From the NCBI GenBank assembly GCA_032433765.1, contig JAVIAB010000051.1:55202828-55266827 (forward strand): 64,000 bases of DNA, in the 5' to 3' direction. The notes beneath the pieces are model-generated. The model was not told where the DNA came from. It ran no database searches and saw only the letters and a program-made list of their open reading frames with translations. Position numbers and translations under genes: made by a program. The stretch comes from Megaustenia siamemsis (Eukaryota > Mollusca > Gastropoda > Stylommatophora > Ariophantidae). Shown here piece by piece: positions 50,591-62,343 of this stretch. Within the stretch, counting starts at the first letter, position 1. Each line of letters starts with the position of its first letter.

Positions 50591-53500
50591 TCTGTTACAA
50601 CGAGCCGACTATTACAACGAAATGACTGTTACATTGACATGACTGTTACAATGACATGACATACGTGTCTACTACATCGACATGACTGATACAACGACAT
50701 GTCTGTTACAACGACATACCATACGTCTCTGATAAAACGACATGACATACGTGACTGTTACAACGAGATGACTATTACAACGAAATGACTGTTATATTGA
50801 CATGACTGTTACATTGACATGACTGTTACAATGATATGACATACGTGTCTACTACATCGACATGACTGATACAACGACATGTCTGTTACAACGACATACC
50901 ATACGTGTCTGATAAAACGACATGACATACGTGACTGTTACAACGAGATGACTATTACAACGAAATGACTGTTACATTGACATGACTGTTACAATGACAT
51001 GACATACGTGTCTACTACATCGACATGACTGATACAACGACATGTCTGTTACAATGACATACCATACGTGTCTGATAAAACGACATGACATACGTGTCTG
51101 TTACAACGAGATGACTATTACAACGAAATGACTGTTACATTGACATGACTGTTACAATGACATGACATAGGTGTCTACTACATCGACATGCCTGCTACAA
51201 CGACATGTCTGTTACAACGACATACCATACGTCTCTGATAAAACAACATGACATACGTGCCTGTTACAACGAGATTACTATTACAACGCAATGACTGTTA
51301 CATTGACATGACTGTTACATTGACATGACTGTTACAATGACATGCCATACGTGTCTACTACATCGACATGCCTGATACAACGACATGTCTGTTACAACGA
51401 TATACCATACGTGTCTGATAAAACGACATGACATACGTGACTGTTACAACGAGATGACTATTACAACGAAATGCCTGTTACATTGTCATGACTGTTACAT
51501 TGACATGACTGTTACAATGACATGACATAGGTGTCTACTACATCGACATGCCTGATACAACAACATGTCTGTTACAACGACATACCATACGTGTCTGTTA
51601 CAACGACATGACATACGTGTCTACTACATCGAGATGACTGATGCAACGACATGTCTGTTACAACGACATACCATACGTCTCTGATAAAACGACATGACAT
51701 ACGTGACTGTTACAACGAGATGACTATTACAACGAAATGCCTGTTACATTGTCATGACTGTTACATTGACATGCCTGTTACAATGACATGACATACGTGT
51801 CTACTACATCGACATGACTGATACAACGACATGTATGTTACAACGACATGTCATACGTATCTGATAAAACGACATGACATACGTGACTGTTACAACGAGA
51901 TGACTATTACAACGAAATGCCTGTTACATTGTCATGACTGTTACATTGACATGACTGTTACAATGACATGACATACGTGTCTACTACATCGACATGCCTG
52001 ATACAACGACATGTCTGTTACAACGACATACCATACGTGTCTGATAAAACGACATGACATACGTGTCTGTTACAAAGAGATGACTATTACAACGAAATGA
52101 CTGTTACATTGACATTACTGTTACAATGACATGACATACGTGTCTACTACATCGACATGCCTGATACAACGACATGTCTGCTACAACGACATACCATACG
52201 TCTCTGATAAAACGACATGACATACGTGACTGTTACAACGAGATGACTATTACAACGAAATGACTGTTACATTGAAAATGACTGTTACATTGACATGACT
52301 GTTACATTGACATGCCATACATGTCTACTACATCGACATGACTGATACAACGACATGTCTGTTACAACGATATACCATACGTGTCTGATAAAACAACATG
52401 ACATACGTGACTGTTACAACGAGATGACTATTACAACGAAATGACTGTTACATTGAAAATGACTGTTACATTGACATGACTGTTACATTGACATGTCATA
52501 CATGTCTACTACATCGACATGACTGATACAACGACATGTCTGTTACAACGATATACCATACGTGTCTGATAAAACGACATGACATACGTGACTGTTACAA
52601 CGAAATGCCTGTTACATTGTCATGACTGTTACATTGACATGACTGTTACAATGACATGACATACGTGTCTACTACATCAACATGCCTGATACAACGACAT
52701 GTCTGTTACAACGACATACCATACGTGTCTGCTACAACGACATGACATACGTGTCTACTACATCGACATGACTGATGCAACGACATGTCTGTTACAACGA
52801 CATTCCCTACGTCTCTGATAAAACGACATGACATACGTGACTGTTACAACGAGACGACTATTACAACGAAATGACTGTTACATTGACATGACTGTTACAT
52901 TGACATGCCATACATGTCTACTACATCGACGTGACTGATACAACGACATGTCTGTTACAACGATATACCATACGTGTCTGATAAAACGACATGACATACG
53001 TGACTGTTACAACGAGATGACTATTACAACGAAATGCCTGTTACATTGTCATGACTGTTACATTGACATGACTGTTACAATGACATGATATACGTGTCTA
53101 CTACATCGACATGCCTGATACAACGACATGTCTGTTACAACGACATATCATACGTGTCTGTTACAACGACATGACATACGTGTCTACTACATCGACATGA
53201 CTGATGCAACGACATGTCTGTTACAACGACATACCATACGTCTCTGATAAAACGACATGACATACGTGACTGTTACAACGAGATGACTATTACAACGAAA
53301 TGACTGTTACATTGAAAATGACTGTTACATTGACATGACTGTTACAATGACATGACATACGTGTCTACTACATCAACATGACTGATACAACGACATGTCT
53401 GTTACAACGATATACCATACGTGTCTGATAAAACGACATGACATACGTGACTGTTACAACGAGATGACTATTACAACGAAATGCCTGTTACATTGTCATG

Positions 53501-54092
53501 ACTGTTACATTGACATGACTGTTACAATGACATGACATACGTGTCTACTACATCAACATGCCTGATACAACGACATGTCTGTTACAACGACACACCATAC
53601 GTGTCTGCTACAACGACATGACATACGTGTCTACTACATCGACGTGACTGATGCAACGACATGTCTGTTACAACGACATACCCTACGTCTCTGATAAAAC
53701 GACATGACATACGTGACTGTTACAACGAGATGACTATTACAACGAAATGCCTGTTACATTGACATGACTGTTACATTGACATGACTGTTACAATGACATG
53801 CTATACGTGTCTACTACATCGACATGACTGATACAACAACATGTCTGTTACAACGACATACCATACGTGTCTGATAAAACGACATGCCATACGTGACTGT
53901 TACAACGAGATTCCTATTACAACGAAATGACTGTTACAACGACATACCATACGTCTCTGATAAAACGACATGACACACGTGACTGTTACAACGAGATGAC
54001 TATTACAACGAAATGACTGTTACATTGACATGACTGTTACAATGACATGACATACGTGTCTACTACCTCGACATGACATACATACGGCGAGA
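50591..54092 (-). repeat. Right-arm tandem array, 17/26-bp monomers
   Basis: Reverse complement of the left-arm array. Marker monomers pair exactly around the centre: the rare CTATG variants at 49671 and 49311 pair with CATAG ending at 51170 and 51530, both summing to 100841. Farther out the register shifts by multiples close to the higher-order unit, so this arm carries some extra units of its own. Confidence 0.85.
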
Positions 54093-54898
54093 GCTCACCC
54101 GACCATGGCGCCGAGAGGTTGAGAGGTCAACGAGAGGTCACCGGGTATCCCGACATGAAATATCACGGTTAACTCCCCCTGCGCCGCACGCGTTATGCGC
54201 GCGGGGGCGCCGCCCTATATATCTTCGTTAATTTAGCGCCTAAATGCGGGTCAATCTTTCTCTACTACTAGCTAGCTGTCAGGTACCAACAAAAGCATCA
54301 CGATTCACCTGTCTCATTCAGCCTCTAATTCTGTGATCGCCTGTAGCATAGTGGTAAGTGTCTGGCCTGGCACGCCGTAGACCCGTGTTCGAAATCAGAT
54401 GGAGACTGTTTTTTTAAAATAATTCGGAATTTTTAAAATACGGAGCGCCGAGGTCACGCCGACAGACACCCCCAGTCAACATCCCGACACGAAATGTCAC
54501 AGTTAAAAAATAATTCTGAATTTTTAAAATACGGAGCGCCGAGGTCACGCCGACAGACACCCCCAGTCAACATCCCGACACGAAATGTCACAGTTAACTC
54601 CCCCTGCGCCTACAGTACATTAGGCGCCCAGAAGAAACCTCATTATGAGAAACCTGATGTTGTATAATCTACTAACCTATCACTATCGCTCAAGTACACC
54701 AAGAGCTCCAAAGTCAGGACACACCAGACATAAACACGTCACTTCCGGGATCTCCGGGACTAGAGGTCAACATCCCGACACGAGCTATCACGGTTAACTC
54801 CCCCTGCGCCACACGCTTTATGCGCGCCGCGCGCCACACTATATATCTTTGTTAATTTAGCGCCACAATACGGGTCAGATCCTTCCTGCTATACTACT
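54093..54898 (-). repeat. Right terminal modules of the foldback element
   Basis: Reverse-complement counterpart of the left terminal modules, with the GC-rich block at about 54168, 54595 and 54795. It differs from the left arm in two visible ways: a 91-bp tandem duplication (CGGAGCGCCG starts at 54441 and again at 54532), and an extra ~20 bp around ACACGCTTTATGCGCGCC that the left arm lacks. Confidence 0.8.
54335..54408 (+). other. tRNA-like unit in right arm
   Basis: A-box-like TAGCATAGTGG at 54344 and B-box-like GTTCGAAATC at 54387, with a run of T from 54409 that could end Pol III transcription. A short stem TGGC/GCCG encloses the loop CTGGCAC, which would give a GGC (Ala-type) anticodon, but acceptor and T stems pair badly, so function as a tRNA is doubtful. 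Confidence 0.5.
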
Positions 54899-55889
54899 TG
54901 TGTGTGGCATATTATAACCGGGCTGATTTCTTTAGTTATTTATTGGTCATTATTTAGAACAGAGATATTATATAAGATTAAACATGTGACAACTGTTTGT
55001 AAATGGTCCGTAACATAAACAATGTTAGAAAGGATTTAACCCTACTAGGCCGTATAATGGGAAGATAACATCAAAGAATAAACAGGCCTCGACTTTGCAA
55101 AGTCCCACAGAATGACTGAAGTTAGAGATAAATGGAGAAGGTTGACGAAGTCAGTAGTGTTCCAACGACTCTCGGGATTATATAGTGAAGAAGGCCGGCC
55201 ATATTGCTTGAAGTTTGTGAGACCAGAGATCTTTCATTGTCTTTCCCAACTCAGTAGACATGTCCATTATCTTTCTTGCTCGGTTCGCTGTCAAGCCAGT
55301 GCGTCTCTCACGACGCATCGTACGCCCTCCAGTAAAAACACATATACGATTATGCCTGACAGCTGAAGAGAAAATCCATGGGCTGAAGACTTACGCATGT
55401 CATGGATAGAAAAGGAATGCGGATTTAGCTCGAAGTGAAGTTTGCCTGATAATATGTCATAACCACAGACTTCTGACACGAACACCTCCTAGCGACTGCA
55501 CTGGGGGTGCGGCTTTTATTCTGTAGCTCCATAGAAAACCCCTGGCTCGCTCTAGAAATGGAGAAAGTAGTAACTATAGTTTAACCACAGGCTTGACGGG
55601 CGGAGGAACGAAGCGAGTGAAAGTTAAGACAAGTATCTCCATTAAAGAGATGAGGAATTGTGTGTGACAGAAGTGAGACAAGCACTGCAGTGGGAAATCA
55701 TAGCTAAGAAGATGCTTCTATCTGCACTAGCTATCTCCAGAATATTTGATTACATAAACATTATAGCTCAGGAAATAAACTCTTTGTTTCTTGAGAATCT
55801 TGACAGTAGTTTAAGATAGTTCATAATTATCGTCGTATTCTTTTCTTGCTCATTCTCCTCAATGTTCTTTCGCTTTCATATAATCCCCC
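54899..55889. other. Intron B right of the foldback element
   Basis: Nothing recognised. It begins TGTGTGTGG immediately after the inverted repeat. Confidence 0.5.
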
Positions 55890-56050
55890 GAGACTGACTC
55901 AGAAGCGTCTCTTATATAATCACACGAGCTTCTCTCGTAAGTTTCTGAACTGACTCAGAAGTGTCTCTTATATAATAACACGAGCTTCTCTCGTAAGTTT
56001 CTGAACTAACTCAGAAGTGTCTCTTATATAATCACACGATCTTCTCTCAT
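55890..56050 (+). repeat. 56-bp repeat, three copies
   Basis: CTGACTCAGAAGTGTCTCTT plus ATATAATCACACGAGCTTCT plus CTCGTAAGTTTCTGAA, three times. Confidence 0.9.
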
Positions 56051-56051
56051 A

Positions 56052-56243
56052 AGTTTAGTTTAGTTTAGTTTAGTTTAGTTTAGTTTAGTTTAGTTAGTTT
56101 AGTTTAGTTTAGTTTAGTAGTTAGTTTAGTTTAAGTTTAGTTTAGTTTAAGTTTAGTTTAGTTTAGTTTAGTTTAGTTTAGTTTAGTTTAGTTTAGTTTA
56201 GTTTAGTTTAGTTTAGTTTAGTTTAGTTTAGTCTAGTCTAGTC
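56052..56243 (+). repeat. (AGTTT)n microsatellite
   Basis: About 37 pentamers with a few single-base slips, ending in GTCTA units. It lies 160 bp before the SCAPER exon C acceptor. Confidence 0.95.
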
Positions 56244-56403
56244 TTAATTCCACAAAGGACAACTCTATAGTACTCAAACCCCACCTCAGCACGTTCTCCA
56301 GTATGGAACACGTCCGCCACTAAGTTGTTTTGTAATGATACAGTCACTACATCTATCCCACGTTAGATGAACTTAGAACTAACACACGTGTTTGTTCCTA
56401 CAG

Positions 56404-56595
56404 GTGATCATCCAGTCCGGGCAGCCCCCGACTGTCCTGCAGCAACTGTGCGCCCTACCCTTTCAGTATTTTAGCGACCCTCGTTTGGTGGTCGTGCTGT
56501 TCCCGACTCTGATCTGCTGTTGTTTCAAGAACTCCAGCAACCGGGATATCCTCGAGCAAGAGCTCAACTCAACTCTGCTTTCCAACTTCATTGAA
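56404..56595 (+). CDS. SCAPER: SCAPER internal exon C (near C-terminus)
   Basis: Exon of 192 nt (64 codons), phase 0 at both ends, with acceptor TTTGTTCCTACAG and donor TTGAA|GTAAGC. It continues exon B (HPDNQ joins VIIQSGQ) and contains TVLQQLCALPFQYFSDPR, LFPTLICCCFKNSSN and LEQELNSTLLSNFIE, all matching the order of conserved blocks near the SCAPER C-terminus. In known members about 50 further residues follow; that terminal exon was looked for to the right and not found, so it probably lies beyond the window. The exon is preceded by a 56-bp minisatellite and a long (AGTTT)n run, and its donor is followed by degenerate repeats that often restart with ATTGAAGT, resembling the exon end. The intron before it is about 29 kb, enlarged mainly by the giant inverted repeat. 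Confidence 0.92.
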
Positions 56596-57790
56596 GTAAG
56601 CTCACTGTGTCTATGTCTCTGACTTTCAGTATCAATGAAACACGTTTTTGTTTGTTTCTCTTCTTTCTTTGAATATGTACGTCCTTGTCTGTCTGTATTT
56701 ATGTCTGTTATTGCATAGTGTGTGTCATAACTTAAGTATACTTGTTTGTCTGTCTATTGTCTGTCTTATTATCTGATTTTGTGTGCCTATCTGTCTGAAG
56801 TAAGTCTTCGTGTATATCTGCATGAGTTAGTTGTCGTATTTGCCGGTATTAATGCCTGTGTCTTTCTCTGTATATTTCTATATTCGAATGACAAATTCAA
56901 TTGACAGTCCATTCTGTTTGTCAGTCTTTATCTCTGGTTGTTTGTCTAGTTTGTGTATTCCTCTGCCTAAATGATGTTTTCTGCCTAGATGATGTTATTT
57001 CTTTCTTTATGTTCAATGTCCGGTTATTTGCAGAATTTACGTGTGTGTACGTGCTCCTGACTTCATTAAGTTACTCGTTACGTGTGTTATGTTGTCTGTC
57101 TCTCTGTTTGAATAGCTAATTGAAGTAACTCAGAATTCATTTCTGCATGACTTCTTGAATGAATAGGTTATTGAATACAACAGTTAGGCGTCTCTCTCAC
57201 TCTTTGAATGAAGTCTCTATAAACGTATATCTTTCACATTCACTGGATGATTGAATTCTTGTAAATGTGTGTCTGTCTCATTCACTCAATAAATTTCTTG
57301 TAAAACGTCTCACAAAATGAATGAATGAAGTAATTGCTATCTCATTTGCTTTCATACATGAATTAAACTTTTGTTCCGTCTGTGCTTGTCAGTCTCCAAA
57401 TGGTGAAGTTCATGTGTATGTTTCTCTTTCTTGAATGAGTGAATGCCCTATGTATGTTTGTCTGCCTCATTCATTAAAATAATATAGTTTATATGCATGT
57501 TAGCCTCACTCATTGAAGGAATGAAATCCTTAAACATGTTTGTTTGTCTCACTCAATGAATGAATGAATTCATTAAATTATTATACATGTTTGTCTTACT
57601 GAATGAATGAATGTATGAAGTCTGTATGAATAAAGCCCTTTTATATATGTGTGGGTGTGTGCATGCATGCGTGCGAACGTTTGTGCCACACTGGATGATT
57701 GAAGTTGGTACACATTATTTCTCTTGTTTTACTCCTTGAATGATTGAAGCCACTTAATGTATGGAGTCTAGCTGATTGAAGTAGATGCAC
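56590..57790 (+). repeat. Degenerate ~50-bp repeats after exon C donor
   Basis: Loose units of the type ATTGAAGT..TATGTTTGTCTGTCTCACTCATTGAATGAATGAA recur, most clearly from 57130 to 57780. The first, starting at the exon end ATTGAA|GTAAGC, resembles the others. Spacing is irregular and many units are decayed. Confidence 0.55.
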
Positions 57791-58739
57791 TAAAACATTC
57801 ATAATGTCCCTTTGATTTCTATTTGTGAAATGTGACTTTCTTGTTATAGCAAAATGATGTGCTGCCAGTCTTTATTTCAAAAGGAAAGTTGCTCTGTTTG
57901 TTTTCGAACTTACTTGTTTATAAATGTATGTAATTCAATATATGCTCAAATAATAACAGTTACCAATTCGAAATAATTCATTTAAGCCACTGGTGAATTG
58001 ATTTCACTTCATGAAACAAGTTTTGGTTTGAAATAGAAACCAATAGCAGGCTCAGATGTTATCATTTCCAGATCTGTCTTTACCTCCACGAGGTGTCCAT
58101 GGTGACAGATTTTTCAATCTTTGTACTTGTGAGTAGGAATCGAGAGGGAAGATAACTCGGTACTCAAAAATGTCATGCTGAAAACTGGTGTGCTGGGCCT
58201 ATAGTGCGCGAATAACGCAGCTTGCTGTAACCCACAATGCAACGCATCTACACCAACTGAAGAAGATTACAGTGTGATCAAAATACAAGATTCAAGGGCA
58301 CAATGAAACTAATGTAATAGAAACAATGTAATGTCAATCCTGACACTTGGGAAAGTGTTGCTACTGATCTCTCTGCAAGGAATGTTGAGATTATTGACAG
58401 TACGGTAATCGCTATCTATGAGAATTGGGGTGGGGGTGGGAATGACGCCATCCTGAAGGTCAACCTTCACCACGTCACCATCCACTACACCAGATTAACA
58501 CTCAACACATCCAAGCATTCATTAAAGTAGACATCATAACCTGTTTTGGCCCCAGCAGCCATTTCCGAACCTACTTTGATAAGTAGGTGACGTCACGAAC
58601 ATCATCAACAGCGATTTGGGAGTATAATCTGTTGTATCATCTTAAGCTTTGAAAAGAAAGATGAAATAAAGATTCGCGCTACAGAAGAAAACGTAGAAAG
58701 ATTCAAACAGCACACAAAGGATACAATCTTCTTTTCTTT

Positions 58740-59120
58740 GCATTCCTCATTTGTCCTTCAGCGTCAAGCGGAGCTATAATTTGAGGATTTTTTTTCTCCT
58801 CTGTTTGCCTCTGCTGCTATGTTTCCTAGTGCTTCTAATATTCCGTCAATTCATATTGTTTCGTGGTAGGCCCTTGGGTCTGGTGTTCTATCGCAACGTT
58901 TGTTGAAAGCTTCTTGTACTGTGTTTTGATCTTTTTTGCCTTATCATGTGGCCAAACCATTTTATCTATTGTTTCTTTATATATTCTATGGCAGGAATTA
59001 TTCCTAGTTTTTTTTTTCTTTCTCATTTCTTCATTTCTGATCTTATCTCTCAGGCTGTTTCCTGTCATTCGTCAAACACATGGTTATTTTCCTTATTGTT
59101 CTTGCATTGAAAAAAAAAGA
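58740..59120 (-). mobile_element. LINE C-terminal fragment
   Basis: Minus strand begins CAAGAACAATAAGG and encodes MTGNSLRDKIRNEEMRKK, then decayed tail sequence. It aligns by eye along its length with 5850-6220, so both come from one LINE family. Confidence 0.65.
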
Positions 59121-59789
59121 TAAATGAGGGGTCGAAAGACTCAAATAACACACAAAAAAGAGAGAATACGGCGAGGAAACACTGAGAACATAGCGGAAAG
59201 GCATACCAGTCGTCAGTTTATGACTGAAAAGAGAAGCTGCTTCTGCTAATGTAATTAGACTAGCACTTCTATTTTTACTAGCTTGCGTGATTGAATGTAA
59301 AATCGCACCTCACTAAGTGCGCGCGCATACAAACTGGCATAAATTTAAATGCTAAATGAATCAAACAGCTTCACAGCAACACAGGCATGACATGGAACGA
59401 CATCAAGGTCACTGATTAAATTTATAACCCCCTCCCTCGTCTCTCTCTTCCTCTCTCTCTCTCTCTCTCTCTCTCTCCCCCCCCCGTCTGTCTGACTGTC
59501 TTATCTATCTTATCTATCCATCCATCCTTCCTATCTGTCTATCCTGTCTGTCTCGCCCGCCTATTCTCTCTCCCCACAACCCAAACAGCAGCAGCAAATC
59601 GATGGTATGCTAACGTCTATACTGTTAATAACATCGTCTATCAAAAGCCTTTTCCACTGTATTGTTATAGTATGATTCATAGTGTGGCAATGTGGTTCGT
59701 ACGTGATCTCTCTTGTTTGGTCCGGCTTGTTCCTCTCTTAATTTCATTTTATATATACATGTATATTTTTTTTAAATTGTCAAATATTT

Positions 59790-60375
59790 TGCACAATAAT
59801 AACCTCAGATGGAAGATGCATCATAGAAATAAAAAGCAGAATAGTGCAGGCCAAAATAGCATTTCAGAAAATGAAAAAAAAACGTCTTATGCAACAAGTC
59901 TATGTCAATAGAAATGAGAAAGAGCGTTCATCGGTGCTATATAGAGCCAATTCTGACCTATGGAAGCGAATCATGGACAGTATGATTCAAATGTGTATGA
60001 TGATGACAAATGGGAAAGACGATTAGAGACCACAGAGATGGGATTTCTCCGAAGAATGTTGAAAGTTCCTTGGACAGCTAAAAAGACCAATGAGGAAATT
60101 CTCAAAGAGGCCAACACAAAAAGTGAGCTCCCAAAAAAAACATCAGAAAGAAACAATCACCATTTTTCGGGCACATCATGAGAAGAATAAAGTTGGAATA
60201 CGTGGTTACAACTGACAAAATAGAGGGAAATATATATTGTGGACGACAAAGAGAGAAGATAGATAGACTGGTGTCATGTCATGGAAAACAGTCAACAACA
60301 GAATTAATGCGATGCACTGTGGATAGAAGATTGTGGAAGGACATGATAGCCTATCGGTATTTCACCTGATAATGA
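59790..60375 (+). mobile_element. LINE 3' end (RTE-like tail)
   Basis: Plus strand: SSVLYRANSDLWKRIMDS, then RFLRRMLKVPWTAK-type block (here LRRMLKVPWTAKKTNEEI), KLEYVVTTDKIEGN, KSTTELMRCT-like and LWKDMIAY. Same family as 19800-20650 and 35045-36460, with frameshifts between blocks. Confidence 0.75.
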
Positions 60376-60479
60376 TGTTTTGACTATGTTTAATAATATA
60401 CTGCTGACGATCTCTTAAGGCACCGAAGACAACAGGATGTTCCTATAGGTCTTATGTTCTGATAGGTTTCCTTTCTGCT

Positions 60480-60745
60480 GGTTTGATACTTTGTGCTTCC
60501 CTCCAGACTTCAGATAGCCCCTCTTCTTTCCAAATCTTATTAAACAATAATGAGGGTGTCTCTGCTGTTAGTTATTACTGTTTTTGCCAATAGTACCTAA
60601 CCGTAATGCTATCTGATCCTGGTGCGTTATTCCTTTATAGAGCTGACAGATTCTCTGCTATTTCTGCACTACTCAGAGGTTCTGTGTTAATATTAAGTAT
60701 TTGTTCTGGTCCCGATATATCCGCTTTCTGTAGGAAGCGATCTGT
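60480..60745 (-). mobile_element. LINE fragment upstream of the RT palm
   Basis: Minus strand encodes GPEQILNINTEPLSSAEIAE, NNAPGSDSITV and LLFNKIWKEEGLSEVWR, the block just before the palm in non-LTR polymerases (KNNKAPGPD..LFN.IW). It lies next to a plus-strand 3' end of what may be the same family. Confidence 0.65.
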
Positions 60746-60822
60746 TTATGGAATTCTTTAAATGTCCCTTACGTTTATTTATCTGTTTATGGAATTCTTT
60801 AAATGTCCCTTACGTTTATTCA
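60735..60822 (+). repeat. ~44-bp tandem duplication
   Basis: ATCTGTTTATGGAATTCTTT plus AAATGTCCCTTACGTTTATT occurs twice in succession. Confidence 0.9.
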
Positions 60823-62343
60823 TCTTTTTTCTTCTGATGTTAACACTTTTTGGACCGAAAGGCACAAATATCACAATTATACTACAAAGCACAACACAAC
60901 ACAGACACGCTCACTTAATGTCCTGTTAAAGGTGGATGACGAAGGGGTGTGATCCTTTAGTCCATCGAGTGAACGCGAACGAACGAACACTACCTTTTTT
61001 GGCATTTGATGGGCTTATTATGATACTCTGTTTGTTAACTTCTTCGTGATATCAATCTGAGTGTTATGCAGGCCACTCATATTGTCATTACTAGCTGATA
61101 TTTTTACGGTCTCTTGTCATATTATTCAAGTAAGCCCGTTTGTCTCTGTACTCTTTTCACTTCCAAATGTGCCAAATTATATCCAGTCTTGTCGTTCTTA
61201 TTTTACTCTCATTAAAAAAATTTTTTTTTTCATGTTAAGCCATATTTCTGTTTTCCTTACTCTCTCATGTGTTCAATGCAAATTTGTTTCTCTTATTGTG
61301 GATTTGTACCTAATATTTGTCCAAATAGTGTTTATATTGGATCTATTTCCTTATGTTTGTAAGACTTGAAATCTATTATTTAGTTTTATACTTGTACTAT
61401 TTAAGAATCTTTCAGTACTTCCACTTTTACCTTTTCTACACCACATCTGTTTTTTTAATACCTTGTAAGTTTTAGTCTCAATTATCTGTTAATAATAAAA
61501 CGCTGCATTTCCCCGAGGCAGATTGACACATAACTCTCTAGTAACCTATATTTATTACATCAAGGTAGGTGTATGTTAATTTCCTTGTCCGTCACTGGGG
61601 TCTTGCAATACTAGGCATTCTATATCAACAAAGCCCGCTCCTGCGGGGACGAATATTATAGATATGATCCTCAAACAAACCGCCAGTTTTGTGAGAGAAA
61701 TCGATGTTTTCACGCGAGAGCTCAAACAGAAGATATATGTTACCTCTTTATAGAGAAAATCATCTTACTAGTGAGAGTTGATGCTGAGGTTGTATGTCAT
61801 TTTATTATGAAAGTCATCTTCTCTTCTATCACAGATTGAGTATATGTCATCCTGGTTTAGCACGAACAATCATCATGACTGTAATGTTCTGTCATCCCTG
61901 CCGTCCGCGCCCCTTCCCCGACCCCTTTATCACCAATTTTGAGTCCTGACAACAGTCCAGCCATTGCTGACGTGGTTCCCTTACCTCTTACATATTTTTT
62001 GCTGTATGATATTGTAATAAAATAATTGAGAATAGATGTTGTAAATATTGATAAATTTAACAATTTCTAGATGAGTTTTTTAAAATCAATTTTATATTTT
62101 AGCCACACATTTTATAAAAAGTGTCAGATATAACTTTTTTTTTTTTTTTCAAATTAACTTGAATGTTCAGTTTTTAGAAACATTATTATATTTTAAATGA
62201 GTAAATTAATGCGACAGCCAAGTCATCAGTGCTTAAACAACTTTGGCTTGATTTGGTAGCTGTCGTGATATGAGCTAAGTGATCTCTTTATCTGTATACA
62301 TATATTAGCTGTGTCGTTAGTGGCAGCAACTTCTTGTGGTGTA

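Larger units (their letters stand above)
43811..54898. mobile_element. Giant foldback-like inverted repeat, no transposase
   Basis: Two arms are reverse complements over almost their whole length: left 43811-50405, right 50436-54898, with a 30-nt loop between. Outer ends begin AGTAGTATAGCAGG (left) and end CCTGCTATACTACT (right), and similarity stops abruptly there. Each arm has, from outside inwards, a GC-rich terminal module, an AT-rich spacer with a tRNA-like unit, a second copy of the terminal module, a long array of 17/26-bp monomers, and a ~150-bp unique stretch leading to the loop. No open frame of any length exists in the arrays. The structure matches foldback (FB/TU-type) elements, whose long inverted repeats carry internal tandem repeats; family assignment is inference. 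Arm lengths differ because the left arm holds a 2,645-bp duplication and the right arm some smaller extra repeats. It lies in the intron between SCAPER exons B and C. Flanks show no visible palindrome, so it is a bounded insertion. Confidence 0.85.

Noticed and set aside
54335..54408. Functional tRNA-Ala gene
   Set aside because: Acceptor and T stems pair poorly, so called only tRNA-like.
43811..54898. Palindrome as a sequencing adapter or read-chimera artefact
   Set aside because: Both flanks are different unique DNA, the loop is small and asymmetric, and each arm has private indels. Long reads would still be needed to exclude misassembly fully.
56052..56243. (TTTAG)n as an interstitial telomere
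   Set aside because: The unit is a pentamer unlike TTAGGG; better described as a microsatellite.
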